Shown: piece after piece, positions 41,783 to 50,883 of the stretch
Numbering within the stretch: the first letter of the stretch is position 1
Layout: each line of letters opens with the position of its first letter
From: Desulfobacterium sp.
GTDB taxonomy: Bacteria; Desulfobacterota; Desulfobacteria; Desulfobacterales; Desulfobacteraceae
Assembly: GCA_030145245.1 (NCBI GenBank)
Contig: JAQYWC010000067.1
Span: forward strand, 1 to 64,000
Reading direction: 5' to 3'
DNA: 64,000 nt
Notes under the pieces: generated by a model
What the model was told of the DNA's origin: nothing
Databases searched by the model: none
Seen by the model: the letters and a program-made list of their open reading frames with translations, nothing else
Position numbers and translations under genes: made by a program

Positions 41783-42556
41783 TCAGTCTCTTTCCCGGCA
41801 GGATGGACAACAAAGCTCCATGGACCGGATAATCTCTTTTTTTAATGTTAGAAAATCAGGAGAATCAAGTTTTTTCTGGGCTTCCCTTAAGTCCCAGCGT
41901 TTAACCAGTCTGCCCGGACGGGCGGACAGCAGGAGGATTTCCGATCCAAGACGGATCGCCTCCTCAATGGAATGGGTGATAAACAGAATGGTGATGTTTT
42001 CCCTTTTCCACAGATCTGCCAATTCCTGATCCAGCCTGTCCCGGCTGCGCTCATCAAGGGCGCTGAAGGGTTCGTCCATGAGCAAAAGAGAACCGGACAG
42101 GGCCAATCCCCTGGCAATGGCTGCTTTCTGCCGCATCCCCATGGAAAGCTCCGAGGGATAGGCCTGGTCAAATCCCTTCAGCCCCACCAGGTCCAGCAGG
42201 CGCCCGGCTTCCCGGGCAGCATCGCTGCCGTTGTGTCCGCTCTGCCCCAGGGCCAGCAGCAGATTGTCTATCACACGCATCCAGGGAAACAGGCTCTCTT
42301 CCTGAAACACCACCGCACGTTCCCGTGAGACGGTTGTTACGGGTTGTCCGTTAAAGGAGATCTGGCCGTGGGTCGGCCGGATGAATCCTGCGGCCATATT
42401 TAACAGGGAGGACTTGCCCGAACCGCTCGGCCCCAACAGACAGGTAAAACTTCCCTTTTCAAGGGAAAATGAGACAGAATCCAGGGCATGGACCTTGCGT
42501 TTTCTTTCTGCTTTATACCAGTGGGAAATAGCGTCAAAACTCAGAACTTTGCTCAT
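41783..42556 (-). CDS. ABC importer ATPase (SsuB/TauB-like)
   Basis: A 257-residue ATPase. Walker A LGPSGSGKSSLLN is near residue 42. The Q-loop is FQEESLFPW, the signature SMGMRQKAAIARGLA is slightly divergent from LSGGM, Walker B is LLMDEPFSALDE and the H-loop FITHSIEEA. This is the nitrate/sulfonate/taurine subgroup. Its start overlaps the permease stop by ATGA, and the binding-protein gene follows after 4 bp. Confidence 0.92.
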   Translation of the reverse strand: MSKVLSFDAISHWYKAERKRKVHALDSVSFSLEKGSFTCLLGPSGSGKSSLLNMAAGFIRPTHGQISFNGQPVTTVSRERAVVFQEESLFPWMRVIDNLLLALGQSGHNGSDAAREAGRLLDLVGLKGFDQAYPSELSMGMRQKAAIARGLALSGSLLLMDEPFSALDERSRDRLDQELADLWKRENITILFITHSIEEAIRLGSEILLLSARPGRLVKRWDLREAQKKLDSPDFLTLKKEIIRSMELCCPSCRERD

Positions 42557-43332
42557 CCGTTCAGTCCTCTTTTGATTCTCAGGGACCGTTCCAGGGGTTC
42601 AAACAGGAATTTTTCAAAGGCCAGTCCGAAAAGGGCGATCAGGCAGATAAATGCCAGGGCGGAAGTAAAATCCCGGGTCCACCGGGCCTGAAGAATGCTG
42701 AATCCCAGCCCCTGGTTGGTACCAACGATCATCTCTGCGGCAATCAGAACCCGCCAGGCAGCAGCGAATCCCAGGCGGATGCCGGTCACCAGTCCCGGGC
42801 TGACAGCGGGCAGATAGATGCGCCACAGGCTTGTCAGGGGGCTCAGCTCCATCATGGCGGCAACCCGCCTGAACACCACGGGGATATCCCTTACAGCAGC
42901 CTGGGTGTTAAAGACAACCGGCGGCAGGGCGGTCATGGTGATCATGAACACGGTGGCTCCTGACCCCACACCAAAAAACAGCAAAGCCACAGGAATCCAT
43001 GCCATCCCCGGGATGACCTGGAGAATCGACAACAGCGGCAGCAGCAGGTGTCGGAGCGTCTCAAACCGGCCGGTTCCTATTCCCAGGGGGATTCCCACAA
43101 GGAGACCCGTCAGGAGTCCTTTGAACCAGAGGGACAGGCTGCTGGCCAGATGCTCCCACAGGGTATGCCCATAGATGGACTCTCCGGCGGAAAGCGCTTT
43201 CAGGCGGATCAGCACATCCAAGGGTCCTGGAAAGGGCACGGTTCCCCGGTAATGACTCACAAGCCGGGCGCCCAGCGCCCAGAGGAGGAGGAAAAATAAT
43301 ATACCGGCTACGGAGAGCAAAGAACGCTTCAT
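42553..43332 (-). CDS. ABC importer permease (SsuC/TauC-like)
   Basis: A 259-residue inner-membrane permease with about six TM helices and the EAA-loop-like RRVAAMMELSPLTSLWRIYLPAVSPGLVTGIRLGFAAAWRVLI region that docks on the ATPase. The profile is that of BPD_transp_1 members in sulfonate/taurine uptake. It is the first gene of the operon. AGGA just before the ATG supports the start, and a good sigma-70 promoter lies about 130 bp upstream. Confidence 0.92.
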   Translation of the reverse strand: MKRSLLSVAGILFFLLLWALGARLVSHYRGTVPFPGPLDVLIRLKALSAGESIYGHTLWEHLASSLSLWFKGLLTGLLVGIPLGIGTGRFETLRHLLLPLLSILQVIPGMAWIPVALLFFGVGSGATVFMITMTALPPVVFNTQAAVRDIPVVFRRVAAMMELSPLTSLWRIYLPAVSPGLVTGIRLGFAAAWRVLIAAEMIVGTNQGLGFSILQARWTRDFTSALAFICLIALFGLAFEKFLFEPLERSLRIKRGLNG

Positions 43333-43465
43333 TTTTCCTATTTTATTCTCACACCCTGATTGATAATTATTTAAAGCGAAGAAAAGCTGTTATCCTAGCG
43401 GCATTGGGACTTGTTTATCGGTCGCCGGTTCCATGCTTGAAAATCCAGCATTCGATTAAAAGGGG

Positions 43466-43494
43466 CTTATAGCGATTACACGGATTCATGTCAA
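43466..43494 (-). promoter_or_regulatory. sigma-70 promoter of the sulfonate/taurine-type ABC operon
   Basis: On the minus strand TTGACA (43489-43494), a 17-bp spacer and TATAAG (43466-43471) match the consensus at 11 of 12 positions. The predicted leader is about 125 nt. The AT-rich surroundings and correct orientation support it. Confidence 0.7.
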
Positions 43495-43518
43495 TCTAAA
43501 AAGTTCTAGGGGAAGGGC

Positions 43519-43567
43519 GCCCATAAAATTAGAACATTCCTTCATGGAAACTTATAATTTTATGGGC
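43519..43567 (-). terminator. 13-bp hairpin after the TolC/RND operon
   Basis: GCCCATAAAATTA and TAATTTTATGGGC are perfect 13-bp arms with a 23-nt loop, starting 12 bp after the TolC stop at 43579. A T-run occurs about 13 bases past the stem on the minus strand. It separates the efflux operon from the ABC promoter. Confidence 0.65.
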
Positions 43568-43578
43568 GTCCCCAAGTT

Positions 43579-44850
43579 TTATTCCAGGAGCTGTTCCATG
43601 TCGCTGGCAAGTTCCCTTTGCTGGAGGAACAGGCTTTGGAGGGTGAACCTTGCCTCGGCGTAGGAGAGGCTGAACTCCCCCAGCCGGGTCAGGGTGATGG
43701 TGCCGGCCCGGTAATGTCCCCGGGCATCTTCGTAGTTCTCCTTGGCGAGCTTTACGCTCTCCTGCTGGAGGTTTATCCGCGCCTCCACCTCTGTCCGTCT
43801 GATTCCCAGGGAGTTGACCCTGGCCTTGAGCTCCTTTTCGGTGAGGCTGAGCTGGTCTTGGGCCTTTTTAAGCGTGGCCCTGGCTGCGGCCTTTTTTGAC
43901 CGGGCAAGGCCGCCGGAGAAGATAGTCCATCTGACCTCCACCCCGGCGGCCAGGGACTCTGTCATTTCATCGGTCTCCTCTCCTGCGGTTTTGCCTGAGA
44001 CAAACAGGGATGCCGTGGGAAAGAGTTCCGAGCCAGCGATCCTGTAATTGAGCTTTGCGCCGTCCGCCAGGGCACCATCGGACTGGAGATCCAGGAGATT
44101 CCCCTTTTCAAGCCGTTTCACCAGCTCCCGGTCCAGGGCCGCAAGATCCGGTGCCTGGGAAAGGTCTCCTTCGGGAACCAGGGGTTCTGCGCCAGGGGGA
44201 ATGCCCAGGGAAGTGTTGAAATCCGTCAGGGCGTCTGAGAGCCCTCTTTTTGCCGAGATAAGCTCGCCTGTGGCCACATTGAGGCTCTGCATGGCCTGGC
44301 GGACGTCCAGGGAGGTGGCGTAGCCGTTGTCCCGGAGATCGGTGGCATCGGCAAGCTCCATCTGCCTCTGGTCGAGACGGTCCTGGAAGATGGTAAGCTC
44401 GGCCTGCTTGTGGAGGAAGTTGAAGAACAAGCCCTTTACCAACCGGGTGATATCCCGCTCTCCTGCGCTCTCCTGGAGCCTTGACCGCTGGAGGTAGTTT
44501 TTCTCAAGAACGAGGCTGTCCCGGATTTTGCCGCCGGCAAAGATCGCCTGGTTCAGGCTCACCTCCCCGGAGATCTCCCTGTCCGGAGAGTCGAGGTCGG
44601 CGTTATCCTCCATCTCCGTCCAGCCGCCCTCAAGGGAAACCTGGGGTTTGGCAAATGCCCCTGCCCCGTGTCCTGCCTCAAGGGTTTCAAGTGCGCCCTG
44701 GCGGACCATGCTTGCGGACTCCCCATGGTCCAGGGCGTATTGGATCGCCTCGCCCAGGGGTATACCAAAACAGGAGACCGGGATTGCCATAAGCAAAAAT
44801 GCCAGGGGCAGGAGGGCGGATATAAAACCTATAATTGGGTAATTTCTCAT
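43579..44850 (-). CDS. TolC-family outer-membrane protein of the RND system
   Basis: A 423-residue protein with an N-terminal signal (LLPLAFLLMAIPVSCFG). TolC-type duplicated coiled-coil repeats include IPLGEAIQYALDHGES and, near the end, YRAGTITLTRLGEFSLSYAEARFTLQ. It would form the outer-membrane duct of the tripartite pump. Its ATG overlaps the RND permease stop by ATGA, so the two are translationally coupled, and it is the last gene of the three-gene efflux operon. Confidence 0.9.
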   Translation of the reverse strand: MRNYPIIGFISALLPLAFLLMAIPVSCFGIPLGEAIQYALDHGESASMVRQGALETLEAGHGAGAFAKPQVSLEGGWTEMEDNADLDSPDREISGEVSLNQAIFAGGKIRDSLVLEKNYLQRSRLQESAGERDITRLVKGLFFNFLHKQAELTIFQDRLDQRQMELADATDLRDNGYATSLDVRQAMQSLNVATGELISAKRGLSDALTDFNTSLGIPPGAEPLVPEGDLSQAPDLAALDRELVKRLEKGNLLDLQSDGALADGAKLNYRIAGSELFPTASLFVSGKTAGEETDEMTESLAAGVEVRWTIFSGGLARSKKAAARATLKKAQDQLSLTEKELKARVNSLGIRRTEVEARINLQQESVKLAKENYEDARGHYRAGTITLTRLGEFSLSYAEARFTLQSLFLQQRELASDMEQLLE

Positions 44851-47800
44851 TTGCCAAACTTCCTTTTGAGATAGATCCTTGTGTTTTCGTATAGCTCATA
44901 TTCCACGGGCACGATCAACAGGGCCAGCAGGGTGGCGCTGGCAAGGCCCGTGACAAAGGCCGTTGCCATGGGCGCCCAGGAGATGGAGCGGGTGGGAATC
45001 CCGATGGCCATGGGCAGCAATCCCAGCATGGTGGTGATGGTGGTGATGAGCACCGGCCGCATTCTGGCTGCGCAGGCCTCTATCACCGCATCCCGGACAC
45101 TTGCGCCCGTATCCCTCCTCACGTTCATGAAATCCACCAGCAGCAGGGAGTTGTTGACGGCAATTCCGGCCAGCCCCACCACGGCCATGAAACTTCCCAG
45201 GGTAAAGGTGGTCCTTGTGAAAAACAGGCCCATCACCACCCCGATCAGGGCAAAGGGCACGGCGGAGATGATGATGACCGGCTGAAAGTAGTCGGAAAAC
45301 TGGGATGCAAGCACCATATAGATGCCCATGAGGGCGATGACAAAGGCGATCCCCAGGGCGTTGAAGGACTTGCTTGTGGACTCGAACTCACCGCCGTAGG
45401 AGAGAAAGATACCCGGAAGCTGCGCCTGGTTCTCTTCAAAATGGGTCTGGATGAGCTTCTGGACCCTGGCCGGGGAGAGCTTGGAGCCCTCCTTGATGTT
45501 GGCGGTGAGGGTGATGGTGGGCCGGGCCTGGTACCTGGACCGGACCGAAGTCTCGTAGGCCCAGCTGGCGGTCACCAGGTCCCGGAGCAGCACCGGGGAC
45601 GCACTGTCTTCCACCACGGGCACGGCCAGCACATCCATGGGGTTGCCGAGTCCTTCCCCCACCCTGACCGCGTCGCTGTTTCTGCCCAGGCGGACCAGGA
45701 GGTCTATCTCCTCGTCCACGGTGCGGTACTCTCCGGCCCTGGCACCGTTCAGGGCGCCGGCCACAAGGGAGGTGATCCGGCCCGGGTCAAGGCCGTACTC
45801 AAAGGCGACCTCCTGGCGGGTCAGGTACTTCACCACCCGCTTCAATACGGGCCGGTTGTCCTCAAGGTCGGTGACGTCGGCAAACCTGGGATCCCGGGTA
45901 ATATATCCCATAAGGAAATCCGCGGCCGCCATTGCCTGCTCGGTGGTCATGGCAGATACCCGGACGTTAACAGCCTTGCCCGTGGGCGGGCCGTCCGGCT
46001 CCTCAAACACCCGGACCAGGGGTCGTGCCGGGGAATCGCCGAATTTTTTGTCCAGGAACTGGCCCACCTGTTTTCGAATGAACCCAAGATGGGCCATGGG
46101 ATCGTTGTCCGGGTTTTCCGGAAAATTCCGCACGCCGGCATCCGGGAGGGTCACGATCACCTCGCCGTACCGGCTGCCGGAGAACTGGGAGCGGTCCTCG
46201 TCCTCGTAGCTGCCTGCCGTTCCCGCCACCGCTTCCGCCTGCTCCGGGCCAAAGGAGAGGATCAACCCGGAGAGATCCCGGACCATCTGGTCGGTGCTCT
46301 CAAGGGAGGTGCCCGGCGGCATGGTCACGGCGGCATGGTACCTGAAATAGTTGCCGGGAAAGAGCTCCACCTTGATCAGGGGCATGATGCCGCTCATTGA
46401 AAGCACCAGGACCCCAAAGCAGACAAAAAAAAGGGCGGAAACCAGGGTGCAGGTGATGAACTTGTGGTTGAGGAGCCGTTCAACCGTCCAGCGATAGATG
46501 CGCCAGGCCGGCGCAAATATCCCGGATCGTAAGTGGGCAAAAGGGTCCTGGAACTCGTCCCCGGACGAGGTGCCCAAACTTTTTTTCTGGCCCCAGTTGA
46601 GAACATGGACCGGCAGGATGAAGAGCGCTTCGAACAATGAGGCGATCAGGGCGTAGGTCACGGTCTTGGGAATCACCCCAAGGAACTCCCCCACGGTGCC
46701 GGTCATGAGAAGCATGGGCAGGAAGGCCAGCACGGTTGTAAGCATGGAGCTGATCACCGGCATCATAATCTCGGAAGTGCCTTCGATGATGGCCGGCTTC
46801 AGCAGCAGGCCCTTCTCCATGTGCCTTGCAATGTTCTCCACGATGATCACGGCCGAGTCCACGATGATGCCCGTCACCAGCACAAAGGCGAACAGGCTGA
46901 TGGTGTTCAGGGTCACCCCGGTGGCCTTCATGATAATCATGGAGCAGAGAAAGGAGAAGGGAATGCCGATGGCGGTGAGCATGGCGTTCCTGAACCCCAG
47001 GGTGATCCAGAGCACCAGGGTCACAAGGATGAGCCCGGAGACCATGTTGCCCCCCAGGGTGTTCACCGACTCGTCGATCTCAATGGTGGTGTCGTTGGTA
47101 AAGGCAAGGGTAATGCCCTCATCCCTGAACTGCTTCTCAAACGCTCCTGCGATCTCCTTGACCCGGGCCACCATGTCAAGGGCATTGGCCCCCTCCTCCG
47201 CCTTGACCCCCAGGCCCATGGCGTCTTTTCCGTTCACCGAGATGATGGTGCGGGGATCCCGGTAGCCAACCCTGGCCGTTGTCACCAGGTCCTGGACCCG
47301 GATGAAGTTGCCGTCCCCGTCCCTGCGGACCACCACATCCAGCACCTCCTGCTGGGAGGAGAACCGCTTGCCCGCGTCCAGCATGTACTCGTTGGTGTCC
47401 TCCCGGAACCGGCCAGTGGGGATCTTGGTGTTGGCCGAGTTCACCGCATCCAAGGCCTGGTTAAAGGTGATCCCGAAACGCCTCAGCTTTTCCGGGTCCA
47501 GGGACACGTGGAACTCCTGGTCATACTCCCCTGACACCTCCACATTCCTGACCCCGGAAATCTTCAACAGCCGGGCCTCAAGTTCGTCCGCATACCGCTG
47601 CAACCCCGCCGGGGCCATCTCCCCCATGAGATTGACCGTGATCACCGGCCACTGCTTGGAGTCCATGAAGGTGAAGGTGGACTCGTCCGCCTCCATGGGC
47701 AATTCGTTCCGGATGTTCTGGATCCTGAACCGCAACTCGTCGTAGAGATCCCGGTATTTGGAGTCGTCCACGAACTTGACCTCCACGGACGAGAAGTTCC

Positions 47801-48059
47801 GGTAGGAGTTGGACTGGATATACTCCACACTCTCAAGGTCCTCCAGGGCCTCCTCGATCTGGATGGTGACAAGGTTCTCCACGTCGTCCGCCGATGCCCC
47901 GTAATAGACCGTGTTGATCAGCACCCGGGCAAGATCTGCCGTGGGCATGTTCTCCACCGGGGTGGTGAGGAGGGAAAAGGCGCCCCCTACCACCAGGATC
48001 ACAAAGAGGACGTTTATCAATACCGCCTGCTTGACGGTGAACTTTACGATTGATCTCAT
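44847..48059 (-). CDS. RND-family efflux permease (AcrB superfamily)
   Basis: 1070 residues, normal for AcrB-type pumps. TM1 is at residues 10-30, large periplasmic loops lie between TM1-2 and TM7-8, and there are 12 TM helices in two repeats. In TM4 the proton-relay pair (Asp-Asp in AcrB) reads IIVDSAVIIVEN, so only one Asp remains. The TM10 Lys of AcrB is replaced (AGIAVNNSLLLVDF). This variant relay resembles pumps outside the classical HAE1 drug-export group. The substrate is unknown. It is second in the adaptor-permease-TolC order. The adaptor stop is 30 bp upstream. Confidence 0.93.
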   Translation of the reverse strand: MRSIVKFTVKQAVLINVLFVILVVGGAFSLLTTPVENMPTADLARVLINTVYYGASADDVENLVTIQIEEALEDLESVEYIQSNSYRNFSSVEVKFVDDSKYRDLYDELRFRIQNIRNELPMEADESTFTFMDSKQWPVITVNLMGEMAPAGLQRYADELEARLLKISGVRNVEVSGEYDQEFHVSLDPEKLRRFGITFNQALDAVNSANTKIPTGRFREDTNEYMLDAGKRFSSQQEVLDVVVRRDGDGNFIRVQDLVTTARVGYRDPRTIISVNGKDAMGLGVKAEEGANALDMVARVKEIAGAFEKQFRDEGITLAFTNDTTIEIDESVNTLGGNMVSGLILVTLVLWITLGFRNAMLTAIGIPFSFLCSMIIMKATGVTLNTISLFAFVLVTGIIVDSAVIIVENIARHMEKGLLLKPAIIEGTSEIMMPVISSMLTTVLAFLPMLLMTGTVGEFLGVIPKTVTYALIASLFEALFILPVHVLNWGQKKSLGTSSGDEFQDPFAHLRSGIFAPAWRIYRWTVERLLNHKFITCTLVSALFFVCFGVLVLSMSGIMPLIKVELFPGNYFRYHAAVTMPPGTSLESTDQMVRDLSGLILSFGPEQAEAVAGTAGSYEDEDRSQFSGSRYGEVIVTLPDAGVRNFPENPDNDPMAHLGFIRKQVGQFLDKKFGDSPARPLVRVFEEPDGPPTGKAVNVRVSAMTTEQAMAAADFLMGYITRDPRFADVTDLEDNRPVLKRVVKYLTRQEVAFEYGLDPGRITSLVAGALNGARAGEYRTVDEEIDLLVRLGRNSDAVRVGEGLGNPMDVLAVPVVEDSASPVLLRDLVTASWAYETSVRSRYQARPTITLTANIKEGSKLSPARVQKLIQTHFEENQAQLPGIFLSYGGEFESTSKSFNALGIAFVIALMGIYMVLASQFSDYFQPVIIISAVPFALIGVVMGLFFTRTTFTLGSFMAVVGLAGIAVNNSLLLVDFMNVRRDTGASVRDAVIEACAARMRPVLITTITTMLGLLPMAIGIPTRSISWAPMATAFVTGLASATLLALLIVPVEYELYENTRIYLKRKFGK

Positions 48060-48089
48060 GCATTAAGCTCCTTGAACGTGTTTGCTATA

Positions 48090-49103
48090 TCAGGAGTGAC
48101 CGTTCTCGATGAGAACAGCCCCTATCCTGATTTTGTCGCCGGGGGCGATGATGTACCTGTTGCCCGTCTCCCCCAGCACCACCACGTTGATGGTTTCACC
48201 GGTATCAGCAAGGGTGATCCTCGGGGTGTCAAACCGGTTGGTAAGGGCGGATTTGGGAACGGAGAAGCCCCCGGTATCAAGACAGAGGGATAGAACGCAC
48301 TGAATCCCGCCCCGCTCCATGGCCGGGTAATCCTCGATTTTAAGCTCCATGGCAAGCTTCCGGGTGGTTTCGTTGAACACAGGGTTTATCCAGTTGAGGC
48401 TGGCACGGCACGGAACGCCCCCCACCATCACCTCAAACCCTTTGGAAAGGTTTTGCAAGGCGGCAAGCTCCGGGGAGGAGACCGCCAGGGGAACCACCAT
48501 GGGGCTGAAATCAGCCACCTTGCCCAGGGGCGTGCCAACTGCGACGGTATCCCCCGGCTCAACGCCCTTGCCGGTCACCACCCAGCCCTGGGGAGCGCTT
48601 ATGAAATGACGCTTCCGGGTCTCCAGCTGTTCAGCCAGGGTGTTGGCAAGGGCCTGCTTCTCCACGGCCAAAAGCTCCAGGTCCAGCCGGGCCTGGGTCA
48701 GGCTTTCCAGGGCGGCATCCCGTTTGACCCCGGTCTCCCTGTCCTCCTTGTGGAGCCTGTCGATGCGGTTGAACTCCTTTTCCAGGTACCCGACGTTGGA
48801 AAGGGCCTTGGCGCGATTCCCATCAAGCTTGTCCAGGGAGAGCCGGGTGGCCTTGATCCGGTAATCGATGAAGGTGGTGTCGATCTCGATAAAGGGACGC
48901 TTGCCCAGGATGTCGCCGATCTCGTAGTTCACCTTGACAACCCTTCCCGCAACCTCCGGGGTGAGGTTTACCACGGTGTTGCTCCGGGTGTAGCCAGTGA
49001 GGGTCACAAGCCTGCTGGCCGTCTCCACCACACAGGGCTCTCCTGCCTTCAGGGATGACGGCAGTACAAGACAGAAAGCCATCAGACTCAATATTCTCTT
49101 CAT
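48090..49103 (-). CDS. RND periplasmic adaptor (HlyD/AcrA family)
   Basis: A 337-residue membrane-fusion protein with a signal peptide (ILSLMAFCLVLPSSLKAGEP). Barrel-sandwich halves (VNLTPEVAGRVVKVNYEIGDILGKRPFI and ISAPQGWVVTGKGVEPGDTVAVG) flank a long coiled-coil hairpin (about residues 85-165). A beta-barrel region and a C-terminal NVVVLGETGNRYIIAPGDKIRIG domain follow. It links the RND permease to the TolC duct. It is the first gene of the operon, with a sigma-54-type promoter about 70 bp upstream and enhancer-like palindromes beyond. Confidence 0.9.
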   Translation of the reverse strand: MKRILSLMAFCLVLPSSLKAGEPCVVETASRLVTLTGYTRSNTVVNLTPEVAGRVVKVNYEIGDILGKRPFIEIDTTFIDYRIKATRLSLDKLDGNRAKALSNVGYLEKEFNRIDRLHKEDRETGVKRDAALESLTQARLDLELLAVEKQALANTLAEQLETRKRHFISAPQGWVVTGKGVEPGDTVAVGTPLGKVADFSPMVVPLAVSSPELAALQNLSKGFEVMVGGVPCRASLNWINPVFNETTRKLAMELKIEDYPAMERGGIQCVLSLCLDTGGFSVPKSALTNRFDTPRITLADTGETINVVVLGETGNRYIIAPGDKIRIGAVLIENGHS

Positions 49104-49170
49104 GTTCCATTTCCTTTTCTATTTTTTCCATCCCCCATGGGGGGTTGATTTTACCTGGGCATGAATGAAT

Positions 49171-49186
49171 AGCCATAACCGTGCCA
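49171..49186 (-). promoter_or_regulatory. sigma-54 promoter of the RND efflux operon
   Basis: The minus strand reads TGGCACGGTTATGGCT: a complete -24 half (TGGCACG), the invariant GG and GC 10 bp apart, and a -12 half with one mismatch to TTGCW. It lies about 70 bp before the adaptor ATG, and a sigma-54 activator is encoded divergently. Confidence 0.8.
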
Positions 49187-49238
49187 AGGGGTAAAAGCCC
49201 CGTAGGAACAGCCTATTGCAATATCAGCGCCTTAAGAC

Positions 49239-49295
49239 TTGCCTTATCCGGCAAATCGTGTTGTCATATACGGCAAATATTGTCAGATGCGACAA
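49239..49295. promoter_or_regulatory. three tandem 16-bp palindromes (probable enhancer sites)
   Basis: TTGCCTTATCCGGCAA (49239), TTGTCATATACGGCAA (49261) and TTGTCAGATGCGACAA (49280) share TTGYC-N6-GRCAA with start spacing of 22 and 19 bp, about two helical turns. They lie 50-110 bp upstream of the -24 element of the RND operon and just before the activator gene, the standard place for NtrC-type activator binding and autoregulation. Confidence 0.8.
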
Positions 49296-49328
49296 ATTGA
49301 ATTTCGACTTTTGAAAAGGATCATGATC

Positions 49329-50855
49329 ATGGTTGATGAAAACCAGTTTTTCAGGGAGGTGACCCGGCGGATCTGCGGCAACCTTGACATTGAGAAGGCC
49401 CTGTTGGACTGCCTCTCCTACCTCAAGGAGTTTATCCCCGTGGAGACCATGCTGCTGAACACCTATGAACGGGATATCGGTGCCATCCGGAACATCGCCC
49501 AGGTTTCCGAGTCGCCCATGGAGAGATGGTATGACACCATTCCCCTGCCCCCGGATGTGAGGGCAAAAATCTTAAAGAAAACCCCCTCCTTCAAGGTCAA
49601 GATCGTGGATGACCCTGAAACGGATCAGATCGCCCGGGTGGTGGCAAAACATACCAATATTGACAAGTGGTGCTCCCTGGTGATGCATCTGGAGGTGGCC
49701 GAGTTTCACCTGGGGGTGCTGGTGATCACCTGCAAGGGCAGGGGGAAGTATTCCCAGGAGCACGCCCGGCTGCTGCTCGAGGTGCACGATCCCTTTGCCA
49801 TTGCCATGTCCAACGCCCTCAAGCACAAAGAACTCAAGCAGCTCAAGGATATGCTTGCCGACGACAACCGCTACCTGAACCGTGAGCTGATGCAGCTCTC
49901 CGGGGATCGCATCATCGGCCGGGAGGCGGGCCTGAAATGGGTGATGGAGCAGGTGGCCCAGGTGGCGCCCGGGGCGAGTCCAGTGCTGCTGCTCGGGGAG
50001 ACCGGCGTGGGAAAGGAGGTGATCGCCAACGCCATCCACGACGCCTCCCCCAGAAAGAATGGCCCCTTCATCAAGGTGAACTGCGGCGCCATTCCCGACT
50101 CCCTTCTGGACAGCGAGCTGTTCGGCCATGAAAAGGGGGCATTCACCGGCGCTTTTGAAAAAAAGAGGGGACTTTTTGAACGGGCGGACAACGGCACCCT
50201 CTTTCTTGACGAGATCGGAGAGCTTCCCCTCCAGGCCCAGGTGAGACTCCTGCGGGTGATCCAGCACCAGGAGATCAACCGGGTGGGCGGGGTCAGGTCG
50301 GTACGGGTGAATATCCGTGTAATTGCTGCAACCCACCGGGATCTCGAGGGGATGATCGCGGACAACCGGTTCAGGACGGACCTGTGGTTCCGCCTCAACG
50401 TGTTCCCCATCCTGATTCCGCCCCTGCGGGACAGGCCATCGGACATCCCGGATCTTGTCCACCATTTCATCCGCCGCAAGGCCAGGGCCCTTAGGATTCC
50501 CCTGACACCGTCCATGGCCATGGGCGAAATGGAACGACTCATGAACTACCCGTGGCGGGGAAACGTCAGGGAACTTGAGAACCTTGTGGAGCGGGCCCTG
50601 ATCCGGCACAAGGGGGGCATGCTTTTTTTCGAGGATATGCCTTCCGGCGCAACGCCCTCCCCATTAACGGAACAGCCCCGGGAGGACCTGGACCTTAACC
50701 TGGCCATGGCGGCCCACATGAGGAAAGCCCTCACCCTGGCAGGCGGAAAGATCCATGGTCCGGGCGGGGCAGCGGAACTTCTCAGGATCAACCCCAGCAC
50801 CCTGAGAAACCGGATGAAACGCTTAGGAATTCCCCATGGAATAAAACGCGGATGA
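49329..50855 (+). CDS. GAF-domain sigma-54 activator of the RND operon
   Basis: The ATG at 49329, with AAAAGGA eight bases upstream, is chosen over the track's 49239, which would run through the palindromic sites. It encodes 508 residues. Residues about 5-165 form a GAF-like sensor (ICGNLDIEKALLDCLSYLKEFIPVETMLL). Residues about 190-420 form the AAA+ domain with Walker A GETGVGKE, the sigma-54-contacting GAFTGA loop and [10 protein letters not shown] Fis-type HTH ends the protein (AAELLRINPSTLRNRMKRLG). There is no receiver, so it should respond to a small ligand through GAF, probably a pump substrate. Its targets are the adjacent palindromes and the RND sigma-54 promoter. Confidence 0.93.
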   Translation: MVDENQFFREVTRRICGNLDIEKALLDCLSYLKEFIPVETMLLNTYERDIGAIRNIAQVSESPMERWYDTIPLPPDVRAKILKKTPSFKVKIVDDPETDQIARVVAKHTNIDKWCSLVMHLEVAEFHLGVLVITCKGRGKYSQEHARLLLEVHDPFAIAMSNALKHKELKQLKDMLADDNRYLNRELMQLSGDRIIGREAGLKWVMEQVAQVAPGASPVLLLGETGVGKEVIANAIHDASPRKNGPFIKVNCGAIPDSLLDSELFGHEKGAFTGAFEKKRGLFERADNGTLFLDEIGELPLQAQVRLLRVIQHQEINRVGGVRSVRVNIRVIAATHRDLEGMIADNRFRTDLWFRLNVFPILIPPLRDRPSDIPDLVHHFIRRKARALRIPLTPSMAMGEMERLMNYPWRGNVRELENLVERALIRHKGGMLFFEDMPSGATPSPLTEQPREDLDLNLAMAAHMRKALTLAGGKIHGPGGAAELLRINPSTLRNRMKRLGIPHGIKRG

Positions 50856-50883
50856 CCGGACAAGGGGTGTCAGCCCCATGGGA

